A DNA stretch of 33,196 bases from Bacteroidota bacterium. Its GTDB lineage: Bacteria > Bacteroidota > Ignavibacteria > UBA10030. The stretch covers positions 1 through 33,196 of the forward strand of contig JALONQ010000026.1 in NCBI GenBank assembly GCA_025454835.1. The letters are read 5' to 3'. The notes below the pieces were generated by a model that did no database searches, was not told where the DNA came from, and saw only the letters and a list, made by a program, of their open reading frames with translations. Below, one piece after another: positions 1 to 7,895 of this stretch. Position numbers and translations under genes: made by a program. The number at the start of each line of letters is the position of its first letter. The stretch's first letter is position 1.

Positions 1-124
1 GCATGAGTTGACTCCCTTGAGCGTGATACCGCAAACAACGTACGAGCGACTCTTTTGTTGCACAACAACGACCGTCAAACAGAGTTTTTCAGCAGCCTGT
101 TAGAACCTTCCCCCGAGAATTCTC
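1..124. other. Upstream region of coaD
   Basis: No gene start is visible in this stretch before coaD. It contains an inverted repeat, TTGTTG-CA-CAACAA at 55-68, that could be an operator or a small hairpin. A TTGACT box at 8-13 has no acceptable -10 partner at 16-18 bp. The base before the window is unknown, so the end of an upstream gene could lie here. Confidence 0.3.
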
Positions 125-625
125 ATGAAGATCGCCATCTACCCCGGTACCTTCGACCCGGTCACGAACGGTCACCTCGACATCCTCGACCGCGCCGTGA
201 AGCTCTTCGACAAGGTCATCATCAGCGTGGCCCGCAATTCAACGAAGAACCCGATCTTCACGGAGGATGAACGGATCGCCCTCCTGAAGGCGGCGGCGAA
301 GAAGTACAAGAATGTCAGGGTCGAGTCGTTCACCGGCCTCCTTGTCGAATACGCGCGCAGCAAGAAGGCCACGGCGATCGTGCGCGGCCTGCGCGTCATT
401 TCTGACTTTGAGTACGAGTTCCAGATGGCCCTGGCCAACCGCCGGCTGCACGAGGACGTCGAAACGGTCTTCCTCATGCCGAACGAAAAATATACCTACT
501 TGAGCTCGAGCATCGTTCGCGAGGTGGCCCGACTCAACGGCAACGTGCGCGATTTTGTTCCGCCCATCGTCCGTCGCGCGCTCAAGAAGAAGTTGCGTGC
601 CGGGGGAAGCAGCACGAACGCCTGA
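125..625 (+). CDS. coaD: Phosphopantetheine adenylyltransferase
   Basis: CoaD transfers AMP from ATP to 4'-phosphopantetheine to give dephospho-CoA, the fourth step of coenzyme A synthesis in the cytoplasm. The 166-residue product has the usual length and opens with the nucleotidyltransferase signature: GTFDPVTNGH at residues 8-17 holds the T/HxGH nucleotide-binding motif. Later come the RGLR stretch (typical phosphopantetheine-binding segment) and YLSSSIVRE near residues 125-133, matching the conserved ISSS-x-x-R/K motif. The ATG at 125 is the natural start because the family begins with this short beta strand (MKIAIYPG). No clear Shine-Dalgarno sequence precedes it. It is the first gene of a co-oriented series with two aminotransferases, separated from the next by 128 bp, and no terminator is visible between them. 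Confidence 0.97.
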   Translation: MKIAIYPGTFDPVTNGHLDILDRAVKLFDKVIISVARNSTKNPIFTEDERIALLKAAAKKYKNVRVESFTGLLVEYARSKKATAIVRGLRVISDFEYEFQMALANRRLHEDVETVFLMPNEKYTYLSSSIVREVARLNGNVRDFVPPIVRRALKKKLRAGGSSTNA

Positions 626-753
626 CCTGTGCGGGCTCCGGCAGGGGCCGGCCATGACCGCGTGGAGAACGCGTGTCGCGATCACCCGATCGCCGACACC
701 CAATGCCTGGTCGTTGTTCCCCGCATCCAATCTCTCTTTTCACAACCCTCATC

Positions 754-1953
754 ATGCTCTCCATTTCCAAGAAGATCGCCCGCCTTTCCGAATCCCAGAC
801 CATGGCCCTCGCGGCTCGAGCAGGCCGGATGAAGGCCGACGGCATTGACGTCGTGAGCCTGACCGCTGGAGAACCTGACTTCCCCACCCCCTCGCTCGTG
901 AAAGAGGCGGGAATCAAGGCGATCCGGGAGAACTTCACAAAGTACACCGCGAACCAGGGGATCATCGAGCTCCGGCAGGCGATCGCGGCCAAACTGCGGT
1001 ACGACAACCGTATCCCCGTGGACGCCTCTCAGGTTCTCGTCTCGAGCGGGGCCAAGCATGCAATCTTCAATGCGCTGCTTTCCGTCTGCAACCGGCGCGA
1101 TGAGATCGTCATTCCGGCCCCCTACTGGGTCAGCTATCCGGAGATGGCCAAGCTCGTCGACGCTGTACCGGTCATCGTGGAGACATCGCCGAAGAACCAG
1201 TTCAAGATCACCCCGGCGCAGCTCAAGGGAGCCATCACCAAGCGAACGAAGGTCTTCATCCTTTGTTCCCCGTCGAATCCCACCGGCGCGGTCTATTCGC
1301 AGCAGGAGATCGAAGCTCTCGCCGCGGTCGTGAAGAGGGCCGGCATCTTCGTCCTGTCCGACGAGATCTACGAAAAGGTCATTTACGACGGGCTGGAACA
1401 TTTCAGCATCGGATCCATCGACGACCTTCGCGACCAGGTCATCACGATCAACGGTCATTCGAAGGTCTATTCGATGACCGGGTGGCGGATCGGCTACATG
1501 GCGGCTCGGAAGGACATCGCGCAGGCCGCTGAGAAGATCCAAAGCCAGACCACGTCGAACGCCTCCTCCATTTCACAGAAGGCCGCCCTCGCGGCGTTGA
1601 CCAACGACCTCAGCGGCGAAGTGAAGGCGATGGTGGCCGAGTTCGACCGCCGGCGCCGATTTCTCATCGCCGAGTTCGACCGGATCCTGCATCTCTCCTA
1701 TATCTACCCCCGCGGTTCATTCACGCTCTTCGTGAACGTGAAATGGTACCTCGGATCGAGGATCAACGGAGCGCCGATCAAGACCTCCGACGCGCTGTGC
1801 GACTACTTCCTGAACGACCATAACGTGGCCATGGTACCGGGCACCGGCTTCGGCGCGCCGGAATGGCTGCGCTTGTCGTACGCCTGCTCGATGGATGACC
1901 TGCAGAAGGCCGTTCGACGTCTGCACAACGGTTTCGCTGAGCTGGCCAAATAA
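754..1953 (+). CDS. Class I aspartate-type aminotransferase (first of two)
   Basis: This is a PLP-dependent fold-type I aminotransferase, probably aspartate:2-oxoglutarate aminotransferase of the bacterial 1b type, or a related broad-specificity enzyme. The protein is 399 residues from the ATG at 754. That start gives the family N-terminus (MLSISKKIARLSES); an upstream in-frame start at 673 would add 27 atypical residues. Seen motifs: LTAGEPDFPTP near the N-terminus (substrate arm), SPSNPTGAVYS (conserved Asn-Pro-Thr-Gly), LSDEIYEK (Asp that binds the PLP ring nitrogen), and NGHSKVYSMTGWRIGY with the Schiff-base lysine K237. A C-terminal Arg in WLRLSYACS fits the substrate carboxylate-binding position. 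It sits 5' of a second aminotransferase and of pckA, so one likely role is supplying oxaloacetate from aspartate. Exact amino-acid specificity cannot be read from the sequence. Confidence 0.93.
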   Translation: MLSISKKIARLSESQTMALAARAGRMKADGIDVVSLTAGEPDFPTPSLVKEAGIKAIRENFTKYTANQGIIELRQAIAAKLRYDNRIPVDASQVLVSSGAKHAIFNALLSVCNRRDEIVIPAPYWVSYPEMAKLVDAVPVIVETSPKNQFKITPAQLKGAITKRTKVFILCSPSNPTGAVYSQQEIEALAAVVKRAGIFVLSDEIYEKVIYDGLEHFSIGSIDDLRDQVITINGHSKVYSMTGWRIGYMAARKDIAQAAEKIQSQTTSNASSISQKAALAALTNDLSGEVKAMVAEFDRRRRFLIAEFDRILHLSYIYPRGSFTLFVNVKWYLGSRINGAPIKTSDALCDYFLNDHNVAMVPGTGFGAPEWLRLSYACSMDDLQKAVRRLHNGFAELAK

Positions 1954-2180
1954 CGCGGCGGGAGGGGTCGATAGCAATCGTTCCTCTTGGAGCTTGGGAT
2001 CCGATGTTGTTCCGTGGAACTTGATGCTTGATGTCGTTTCGAGCACGCGATTCCGACACGAAAGTGCAGATCGCGACCACCAAGAACTTCCGCGGTAACG
2101 CGCCGCAGCAGCGGAGAGTCTGTCCGGTTTGCTCTCAAGTCTGAGAATCGCCGCCGCTTCCGGAAAACTGAGACGACTGC

Positions 2181-2209
2181 GGAGGAATTCCCGTCTCTGG
2201 GAAACCTCC
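2181..2209 (+). promoter_or_regulatory. Stem-loop in leader of second aminotransferase
   Basis: GGAGG (2181-2185) pairs with CCTCC (2205-2209), and TTCCC (2188-2192) pairs with GGGAA (2199-2203). A 2x1 internal loop separates the two helices and GTCTCT forms the apical loop. It is not followed by a T-run, so it is not a typical terminator. It could be part of an untranslated leader; function is unknown. Confidence 0.35.
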
Positions 2210-2220
2210 CGCCCACGTCA

Positions 2221-2238
2221 CACCTTCCACCTTCCACC
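2221..2238 (+). repeat. CACCTTC heptamer array
   Basis: Two full CACCTTC units plus a partial third stand in tandem. The 13-mer CACCTTCCACCTT recurs in inverted orientation at 15035-15047, upstream of the DAHP synthase gene. Confidence 0.6.
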
Positions 2239-2341
2239 GCTCTCAGTTCTTCGCAGAATCCGCGGTCCTTTGTTGGGCTTCCGCACGGTTCGCGGGTACG
2301 CCCTTTGTTCCTTCAGGTGTGCTGCGTTCCCCATGGAAACC

Positions 2342-2347
2342 AAGGAG
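2342..2347 (+). promoter_or_regulatory. Ribosome binding site fixing the start at 2354
   Basis: A perfect AAGGAG lies 6 nt before ATG 2354. This favours that start over the upstream in-frame ATGs at 2333 and 2129. Confidence 0.75.
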
Positions 2348-2353
2348 CTCCCG

Positions 2354-3571
2354 ATGAGTGTCTCCAAGCTCGCCGCCTCCATCGCTGAATCGCCAACGCT
2401 GAAGTTGAATGAAGAAGCCCAACGGCTCCGCGACAAGGGCGAGGCGGTCATCCATCTCGGCGCGGGTGAGCCCAAGAACAAGGCCCCCATCAACGCCATC
2501 CTCGGCGCCGCCGCCAAGCTCAGCACCGGCGACATCAAGTACACGCCCACCGAAGGCATCACGTCCCTCCGCAAAGCGATCATCCGCTACACCGAAGAGA
2601 ACTACGATCGCGTTGTCGGCGCGGAGAACGTCATCGTCTCACAAGGCGCCAAACAGGCGCTCTTCAACCTGCTCTACACGCTCGTCAACCCGCAGGACGA
2701 GGTGGTGGTGCTCGCGCCGTACTGGGTCAGCTATCCAGAGATGATCCGGATGGTCTACGGCATTCCGGTCATCGTGACGCCCGAGGACGGCGGTTTCGTC
2801 CCGACGATGAAGGACATCGAGCCGGCCATCAGCTCGAACACGAAAGCGATCATCGTCAACAGCCCGAACAACCCTTCCGGCGCGATCTACCCCGAGCAGC
2901 TCGTGGCCGACCTCGTGGCGCTGTGCGAGAAGAAGAACATCTACCTCATCATGGACGACATCTACCATAAGCTCGTCTTTGGAGGGAAACGGACGCCGAA
3001 CGCGCTGTCGCACACGACGAGGGATATCAATTCGACGCGCGTCATCACCATCAACGGCATCTCGAAACTGTACGGCATGACCGGCTTCCGGATCGGCTGG
3101 GCCGTCGCCCCGAAATCGATCGTGTCCGTGATGGCGAACGTTCAAGCCCAGACCTCCTCGTGCACTTCTGTCCTGCTCCAAGCCGCGGCCGAAGGGGCGT
3201 TGACGGGACTGCAGAGCGCGATCGAGACCCTACGGCTCACGCTGGAGAACAACCGAAACGTGCTCATCCAGGAACTCCGGGCTTTCTCGGGGGTGAAGCT
3301 GACCCCTCCGGACGGAACGTACTACAGCCTGCCGGACTTCACGGCGTACAACAAGGATTCCGTGGCCTTGTCGAAGTTCTTGCTCCAAAAGGCGCTCGTG
3401 GTGACCGTCCCCGGGCGGGAGTTCGGCATGGATGGTCATCTGCGCATCTCTTACGCGACCACCATCAAGGACGTCAAAGTGGGCATCGAGCGGATCAAAT
3501 GGGCGCTCGACCCGAACTCACCGAACGAGATCTACATCGGCGAACGAAAAATGGTGCGTGACTGGCTCTGA
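2354..3571 (+). CDS. Class I aspartate-type aminotransferase (second of two)
   Basis: A second PLP-dependent fold-type I aminotransferase, 405 residues, paralogous to the gene just upstream. Seen motifs: HLGAGEPKNKAP (equivalent of the LTAGEPDFPTP arm), APYWVSYPEM, NSPNNPSGAIYP, IMDDIYHKLVF with the PLP-binding Asp, and NGISKLYGMTGFRIGW with the Schiff-base lysine at about K238. DGHLRISYATT near the C-terminus holds the expected carboxylate-binding Arg. The altered arm (GEPKNKAP instead of GEPDFPTP) and a shorter C-terminal insert suggest a different substrate from the first paralogue. It lies 135 bp upstream of pckA, separated by an inverted repeat. Substrates could be aspartate, aromatic or branched amino acids; the sequence alone does not decide. 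Confidence 0.92.
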   Translation: MSVSKLAASIAESPTLKLNEEAQRLRDKGEAVIHLGAGEPKNKAPINAILGAAAKLSTGDIKYTPTEGITSLRKAIIRYTEENYDRVVGAENVIVSQGAKQALFNLLYTLVNPQDEVVVLAPYWVSYPEMIRMVYGIPVIVTPEDGGFVPTMKDIEPAISSNTKAIIVNSPNNPSGAIYPEQLVADLVALCEKKNIYLIMDDIYHKLVFGGKRTPNALSHTTRDINSTRVITINGISKLYGMTGFRIGWAVAPKSIVSVMANVQAQTSSCTSVLLQAAAEGALTGLQSAIETLRLTLENNRNVLIQELRAFSGVKLTPPDGTYYSLPDFTAYNKDSVALSKFLLQKALVVTVPGREFGMDGHLRISYATTIKDVKVGIERIKWALDPNSPNEIYIGERKMVRDWL

Positions 3572-3588
3572 TCGCTCGAAGAGCAAAT

Positions 3589-3679
3589 CACGCAGAGACA
3601 CAGAGAACGCAAAGACCGCAGAGGAAGATGTTTTTCCTCTCTTTCTCTGCGTCCTCAGCGGACTCTGCGCCTCTGCGTG
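3589..3679. repeat. Imperfect inverted repeat with 9-bp periodicity (CGCAGAG type)
   Basis: CACGCAGAG (3589-3597) is the exact reverse complement of CTCTGCGTG (3671-3679). GAGGAA (3621-3626) pairs with TTCCTC (3634-3639) around a 7-nt loop, so almost the whole gap before pckA can fold into one long imperfect hairpin. Each arm is itself a degenerate tandem of roughly 9-bp units built on CGCAGAGA. Similar CGCAGAG/CTCTGCG palindromes are scattered in gaps of many bacterial genomes. It may affect transcription entering pckA, but that is inference. Confidence 0.7.
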
Positions 3680-3706
3680 TAAATCCTTTCCCATGAGACT
3701 TCGACC

Positions 3707-5347
3707 ATGAACAACCTCCTGAGTATCACCACCCCCGCCCAAGCCGAAGCCGGAGCGGTCAAGAGCGACTTCGGCCTCGACCAGATCGGCCTGTCCAACC
3801 TGCACCTGGCCTATTGGAATCTGACGACGGAGGCCCTTTATGAGGAGGCGACCTTCCGCCGCGAGGGGCGCATTGCCCACGGCGGACCGTTCGTCGTCAA
3901 CACCGGCAAGCACACGGCCCGCGCAGCCTCCGACAAGTTCGTCGTCAAAGAACCGACGACCGACGATCACATCTGGTGGGGAGAGTACAATCGCCCGATG
4001 GCCTCCGACAAGTTCAACGATCTTGTCATTCGTATGCAGGGCTACCTGCAGGGGCGTGATGTGTTCGTCCAGGACTGCTTCGCCGGGGCTGACAGCGAAT
4101 ACCGGCTCCCGATCCGGGTGATCACGGAATCCGCCTGGCATTCGCTCTTCGCGCGTAACATGTTCATCATGCCGCGGACCGCCGACGACTGCCGCCGCCA
4201 TGTTCCGGAATTCACGATCCTCGCTCTGCCTGGGTTCAAAGGCATTCCGACGATCGACGGAACCGCCACCAACACCTTTATCGCCCTCAATTTCGAGCAG
4301 AAGCTCTGCGTCATCGGCAACACGGGGTATGGAGGAGAGATCAAGAAGGCGATCTTCACGGTGCTCAACTACCTCCTGCCGCTCAAGGGGGTCATGTCGA
4401 TGCATTGCTCGGCCAACGTGGGCAAGGAAGGGGACGTGGCGGTCTTCTTTGGACTGTCTGGCACCGGCAAGACGACCCTGTCCGCCGACCCCAAGCGTGG
4501 CCTGATCGGCGACGACGAACACGGCTGGAGCGATGAGGGGGTCTTCAACTTCGAGGGCGGTTGCTATGCCAAGGTCATCCGGCTTTCGTCTGCGGCCGAG
4601 CCTCAGATCTTCGCGACCACGCGCCGGTTCGGTACGATCCTCGAGAACGTCCCCTACGACCCGGTGACCCGGCAGGTCGACCTGGACGACGACAGTCTGA
4701 CGGAGAACACTCGAGCTTCTTATCCGCTCGACTTCATCGACAACGCCGTTCAGGCCAAGAAGGCCGGGCACCCGAAGAATATTGTCTTCCTGACCTGCGA
4801 CGCGTCCGGCGTCCTGCCGCCGATCGCGCGTCTGTCACCACAGCAGGCGATGTATCAGTTCATTTCGGGCTATACGTCGAAGATCGCCGGCACGGAGGTG
4901 GGCCTGGGCAAGGAGCCGGAGATCACCTTCAGCACCTGTTTCGGGGCGCCGTTCATGGTCCATCCCCCCCATTTCTACGCCGAGCTGTTGCGCAAGAAGA
5001 TCGAACGCTACAAGGTCAACTGCTGGCTGGTCAACACCGGATGGATCGGGGGCGCCTTTGGGATCGGTAAACGGATCAGCATCGGCCACACGCGCGCGCT
5101 GTTGAATGCCGCTCTTGACGGCTCGCTACTGAACGTGAAGTACCGGAAAGACGACGTGTTTGGATTCGACGTGCCGCTGTTGTGCGAAGGCGTGCCGGCT
5201 AACGTCCTCAATCCGGCCGATGCCTGGCCCGACCCGAAACAGCATGCGGAGAAGTACCGCCAGCTGGCGGCACGGTTCGTGGAGAACTTCAAGAAGTACG
5301 CCCACGGGGCACCGGCCGAGGTCATCGCAGCAGGACCGAAGGTGTAG
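3707..5347 (+). CDS. pckA: Phosphoenolpyruvate carboxykinase (ATP)
   Basis: PckA converts oxaloacetate and ATP to PEP, CO2 and ADP, the entry step of gluconeogenesis. The 546-residue product has the length of ATP-dependent enzymes, not the longer GTP type. Seen motifs: the P-loop kinase-1a sequence GLSGTGKTT at residues 249-257, preceded by MHCSANVG (conserved His that binds metal); LIGDDEHGW (kinase-2 acidic motif); FEGGCYAK (PEPCK signature); TRASYPLDFI (Arg that contacts substrate); and NTGWIGGAFGIGKRISI near the C-terminus (adenine-binding region). The start ATG 3707 has no clear Shine-Dalgarno sequence. An aminotransferase gene lies upstream and a strong hairpin terminator follows 70 bp after the stop. 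PEP made here is the substrate of the DAHP and Kdo8P synthases encoded elsewhere in the window. Confidence 0.97.
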   Translation: MNNLLSITTPAQAEAGAVKSDFGLDQIGLSNLHLAYWNLTTEALYEEATFRREGRIAHGGPFVVNTGKHTARAASDKFVVKEPTTDDHIWWGEYNRPMASDKFNDLVIRMQGYLQGRDVFVQDCFAGADSEYRLPIRVITESAWHSLFARNMFIMPRTADDCRRHVPEFTILALPGFKGIPTIDGTATNTFIALNFEQKLCVIGNTGYGGEIKKAIFTVLNYLLPLKGVMSMHCSANVGKEGDVAVFFGLSGTGKTTLSADPKRGLIGDDEHGWSDEGVFNFEGGCYAKVIRLSSAAEPQIFATTRRFGTILENVPYDPVTRQVDLDDDSLTENTRASYPLDFIDNAVQAKKAGHPKNIVFLTCDASGVLPPIARLSPQQAMYQFISGYTSKIAGTEVGLGKEPEITFSTCFGAPFMVHPPHFYAELLRKKIERYKVNCWLVNTGWIGGAFGIGKRISIGHTRALLNAALDGSLLNVKYRKDDVFGFDVPLLCEGVPANVLNPADAWPDPKQHAEKYRQLAARFVENFKKYAHGAPAEVIAAGPKV

Positions 5348-5418
5348 CAGCAATGAAGAACTGGTGAGAGTATGCAGTAAGCAGGACTCGACAGGTTGAA
5401 AACGCTGGTCGTAGGAGC

Positions 5419-5456
5419 AAGGCGCGGGCGAAGATGATTCCCGCGCCTTCTCTTTA
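5419..5456 (+). terminator. Intrinsic terminator after pckA
   Basis: AAGGCGCGGG (5419-5428) and CCCGCGCCTT (5440-5449) form a perfect 10-bp GC-rich stem with an 11-nt loop, followed by CTCTTTATT. It lies between pckA and the next + gene. Confidence 0.8.
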
Positions 5457-5497
5457 TTGGCCAATTTGACGACATGGAACGAGTAATCCCTTTTTCG

Positions 5498-5505
5498 TAG
5501 ATTTG
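5498..5505 (+). promoter_or_regulatory. Possible Bacteroidota-type -7 element (TAGATTTG)
   Basis: TAGATTTG matches the TAnnTTTG -7 consensus of Bacteroidota sigma factors exactly and lies between the pckA terminator and the zinc-ribbon gene. No TTG at the expected -33 distance was found (the nearest TTTG, at 5465, is too far upstream), so this is tentative. Confidence 0.3.
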
Positions 5506-5550
5506 AGAAGTCAGGCGTGAGTTACTGTTGCGCTTCAGACTTCATGCTTC

Positions 5551-5575
5551 TCTCTTGTTTCGCATTTCGATACTC
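5551..5575 (+). repeat. Degenerate TTTCGCAT-type repeat
   Basis: The stretch contains CTTGTTTCGCAT (5554-5565) followed by TTCGATACTCGG. The 12-mer recurs exactly at 24846-24857, and a similar CGAAACACGAGAAACGAA run in opposite orientation lies at 32936. It sits directly upstream of the zinc-ribbon gene. Confidence 0.5.
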
Positions 5576-5591
5576 GGATTTGGCGGACATC

Positions 5592-5867
5592 ATGCCCACG
5601 TACGATTACCGCTGTTCCTCCTGCGGCCACACCTTCGAAGAGTTCCATTCGATGAAGGATGATCCGTTGATGGATTGTCCGACATGCCACAAGCCGGCCC
5701 TGCAGCGACTCATGGCTGGCGGGGCGGGCATGATCTTCAAAGGAAGCGGTTTCTACCTGACGGACTACACGAGGTCCGGTTCGAAGTCCGCTGCTCCTTC
5801 GAACGAAGCCTCATCGAAGCCCGACCCTACCCCATCAGCTCCGCCGACCGGTCCAACCGCGACCTGA
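5592..5867 (+). CDS. FmdB-family zinc-ribbon protein
   Basis: A 91-residue protein beginning MPTYDYRCSSCGHTFE, the hallmark of the FmdB/CxxC-CxxC regulatory domain family. C8 and C11 with C29 and C32 form a four-cysteine zinc ribbon. The segment GGAGMIFKGSGFYLTDY is the other conserved family piece. The C-terminal 25 residues are rich in Ser, Pro, Ala and Thr and look disordered. The ATG at 5592 was chosen because the family starts with M-P-T/I-Y-x-Y; longer in-frame starts add unrelated residues. Family members are small and of poorly known role; some were proposed as regulators near formamidase genes. It is a single-gene unit flanked by terminators at 5419 and 5890. Confidence 0.9.
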   Translation: MPTYDYRCSSCGHTFEEFHSMKDDPLMDCPTCHKPALQRLMAGGAGMIFKGSGFYLTDYTRSGSKSAAPSNEASSKPDPTPSAPPTGPTAT

Positions 5868-5889
5868 GAGGCCCGACCGCTGCTCTTCG

Positions 5890-5928
5890 GGGGCTGACCC
5901 TTGCATAAGGTGTCAGCCCCTTTTTTTT
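5890..5928 (+). terminator. Intrinsic terminator after the zinc-ribbon gene
   Basis: GGGGCTGAC (5890-5898) pairs with GTCAGCCCC (5912-5920), followed at once by eight T residues (5921-5928). This is a textbook rho-independent terminator. Confidence 0.93.
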
Positions 5929-5978
5929 CCCGAGAACCCTCCCCTTCCGCGCGGCCGAAGGAGGATAGGAAACTTCTG

Positions 5979-6074
5979 ATGCACAACTCAGTCTGTACTG
6001 ATGTCCCTTCCTTACACGATGAAGTAGTATATACGCGTCCGTCAACGAATTCCTCCCTCCTGCCAACCCAGTGA
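5979..6074 (+). CDS. Possible 31-codon leader ORF before the chemotaxis gene
   Basis: ATG 5979 opens a 31-codon frame ([14 protein letters not shown]...) that closes with TGA at 6072-6074. This overlaps the GTG start candidate of the chemotaxis gene (6071) as GTGA. AAGGAGG (5958-5964) and AGGA (5967-5970) lie upstream, the latter 8 nt from the ATG. The peptide has no recognisable family and the frame may be open by chance. The overlap would suit translational coupling. Confidence 0.2.
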   Translation: MHNSVCTDVPSLHDEVVYTRPSTNSSLLPTQ

Positions 6075-7828
6075 GTCACATGAAATGGTTCTATGATCTT
6101 TCCATCCGCACAAAACTCCTGGGGGCCTTTGCGGCCTTCGTGCTGCTCATGCTCCTGATCGGGACAGTGGGCATTGTGAATACGAGCGCCTTGTCCACGG
6201 TCGCGACTCATGATCTGGTCCACGAGATCGAACACCAGAGAATGCTCAGCCGCGTCGATGTCGGTTTTCAGTCGATGAGGGCCGAACTGTTTGCGCTGAG
6301 CAGCGCACGGACCGAAGAGTCGGTCGCAGAGTACATCCAACGGTCCAATGATATCGAAGCGGTCTTTGCGTCCGACCTCGACACGCTTCGCATCAACCTC
6401 ACAACGGGTGAGGATAAGACGGTGTTCTCGGATATGGAGGTCTCGATCGAACGGTTCAATCGCCTGTATGATCGTCTCATTGACCTGATGTCGGAGCGCC
6501 AATATGCCGCCGCACAGGCGCTCGTCAGCTCGGAGATCACGCACGAGACCACGGCCCTGCAGGAGCAGCTCACACGCCTCCGGTCGATCTCTGACGCTGA
6601 CGCCCGATCGGTCGTTGCTCATGCCCATTCGCTCTCTGGGACGGCCCTGTACATGATCATCGGGATCGTGGGCCTGACCATTCCCGCCGCCATCTTCCTC
6701 GGATTGTTCATCGCCACGTCGATCAGCAAACCGTTGGTCCGGTTGATCCATTCGATCGACTCGGCGGACCTCAACACCACATTCCAGAACGCACGCCAGG
6801 ACGAGGTGGGACAGCTGATGCGTTCGTTTGAGACCTTCACCGGTACCATCCGTCAGACCCTCCTGGGTGTCGCCGAAGCAGCCGCCGCGGTGGCGAGCGC
6901 AAGCTCACAGATCTCGGCGAGCACGGAAGAGATGGCGGCGGGCGCGCAGCAACAGAGCGCCCAATCGACGGACGTCTCGTCGGCCGTCGAGGAGATGTCG
7001 AAGACGATCTATGAGAACTCCCGGAACGCCGGGAAGACAGCGGATGCGGCTGCGCAGGCCAAGCAAGCCGCCTCGGCCGGCGGTCACGTGGTGCAGCAGA
7101 CGGTGGGCGGCATGCGTCGCATCGCCTCCGTCGTGCAGCAGTCGGCCGACACGGTCCGGGCGCTCGGACGCTCCAGCGAGCAGATCGGGGCGATCATCTC
7201 CGTGATCGACGACATTGCCGACCAGACGAACCTGCTGGCCCTGAACGCGGCCATCGAAGCCGCCCGGGCTGGCGAGCAAGGACGGGGCTTCGCCGTCGTG
7301 GCCGACGAAGTGCGCCGGCTCGCGGAGCGTACCACGACGGCCACGAAGGAGATCGCCGATACGATTCGGCGGATCCAGGGCGAGACGGCCGATGCGGTCA
7401 CGTCGATGGAGGTCGGGACGAAGGAAGTGGACGAGGGTATCCAGATGGCCGACAAGGCCGGCCACTCGCTTCAATCGATCGTCGATCTTTCGCAACGCGT
7501 GACCGATATGGTGACCCAGATGGCCACGGCCAGTGAGCAACAGGCGGGCGCTAGCGAGGAGATCTCGAAGAGCGTGGAGGGGATCAGCAGCGTGACGCAG
7601 GAGACGGCGACCGGTATCCAGCAGATCGCCCGTACGGCAGAAGACCTGAATCGGCTCACGGAGGAGATGCAGCGAATGATCGGTCGCTTCATGCTCAGCG
7701 AAGACCGCGTCGCAGTCGGAGCCCAACGGACGGGTGTGCGAACCGCATCGCCAATGATGACCGGTACGCTCGCGGTCCGCGAGAATGGCCGGCTTGTGAC
7801 GACGGTTGCCAGCGGACGCGGCGGCTGA
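6071..7828 (+). CDS. Methyl-accepting chemotaxis protein
   Basis: A transmembrane chemoreceptor that would signal through CheW/CheA. From GTG 6071 it is 585 residues (582 from ATG 6080). Order of parts: short cytoplasmic tail; TM1 about 15-36; periplasmic all-helical sensor about 40-188 resembling the four-helix-bundle MCP type; TM2 about 190-216; a short, weak HAMP-like linker ([13 protein letters not shown]...[11 protein letters not shown]); then a long coiled-coil signalling domain. The conserved tip is clear at about 375-420 ([20 protein letters not shown], then [20 protein letters not shown]). Glu/Gln-rich helices on both sides ([28 protein letters not shown]) fit methylation sites. No che genes are nearby, so it is an orphan receptor; the ligand is unknown. 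No pentapeptide CheR tether is seen at the C-terminus. Confidence 0.94.
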   Translation: MSHMKWFYDLSIRTKLLGAFAAFVLLMLLIGTVGIVNTSALSTVATHDLVHEIEHQRMLSRVDVGFQSMRAELFALSSARTEESVAEYIQRSNDIEAVFASDLDTLRINLTTGEDKTVFSDMEVSIERFNRLYDRLIDLMSERQYAAAQALVSSEITHETTALQEQLTRLRSISDADARSVVAHAHSLSGTALYMIIGIVGLTIPAAIFLGLFIATSISKPLVRLIHSIDSADLNTTFQNARQDEVGQLMRSFETFTGTIRQTLLGVAEAAAAVASASSQISASTEEMAAGAQQQSAQSTDVSSAVEEMSKTIYENSRNAGKTADAAAQAKQAASAGGHVVQQTVGGMRRIASVVQQSADTVRALGRSSEQIGAIISVIDDIADQTNLLALNAAIEAARAGEQGRGFAVVADEVRRLAERTTTATKEIADTIRRIQGETADAVTSMEVGTKEVDEGIQMADKAGHSLQSIVDLSQRVTDMVTQMATASEQQAGASEEISKSVEGISSVTQETATGIQQIARTAEDLNRLTEEMQRMIGRFMLSEDRVAVGAQRTGVRTASPMMTGTLAVRENGRLVTTVASGRGG

Positions 7829-7852
7829 CCCGCCAACCGAAGCCGATCATCC

Positions 7853-7888
7853 CGGAGGGGGCGATCGCTCGACCGGACGGCCCCTTCG
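7853..7888. terminator. Possible bidirectional hairpin between convergent genes
   Basis: CGGAGGGGGC (7853-7862) pairs with GGCCCCTTCG (7879-7888) with two mismatches, between the convergent ends of the chemotaxis gene and the secreted-protein gene. There is no T-run on either side, so terminator activity is uncertain. Confidence 0.35.
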
Positions 7889-7895
7889 CATGTCG

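Larger units (their letters stand above)
1954..2353. other. 400-bp gap between the two aminotransferase genes
   Basis: No convincing gene lies here. Visible structures are a palindrome GTTCC-GT-GGAAC (2009-2020), a degenerate heptamer run AACTTGATG then CTTGATGTCG (2018-2036), a strong stem-loop (2181-2209), and a CACCTTC heptamer array (2221-2238). The reading frame of the second aminotransferase stays open back to 2129, but the encoded residues are not family-like and the ribosome site supports the ATG at 2354. No clear terminator for the first gene was found. Confidence 0.5.

Noticed and set aside
8-36. TTGACT box as a coaD promoter
   Set aside because: No -10-like hexamer lies at 16-18 bp spacing.
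3518-4771. 417-codon minus-strand frame
   Set aside because: It is the antisense shadow of pckA and has no recognisable domain.
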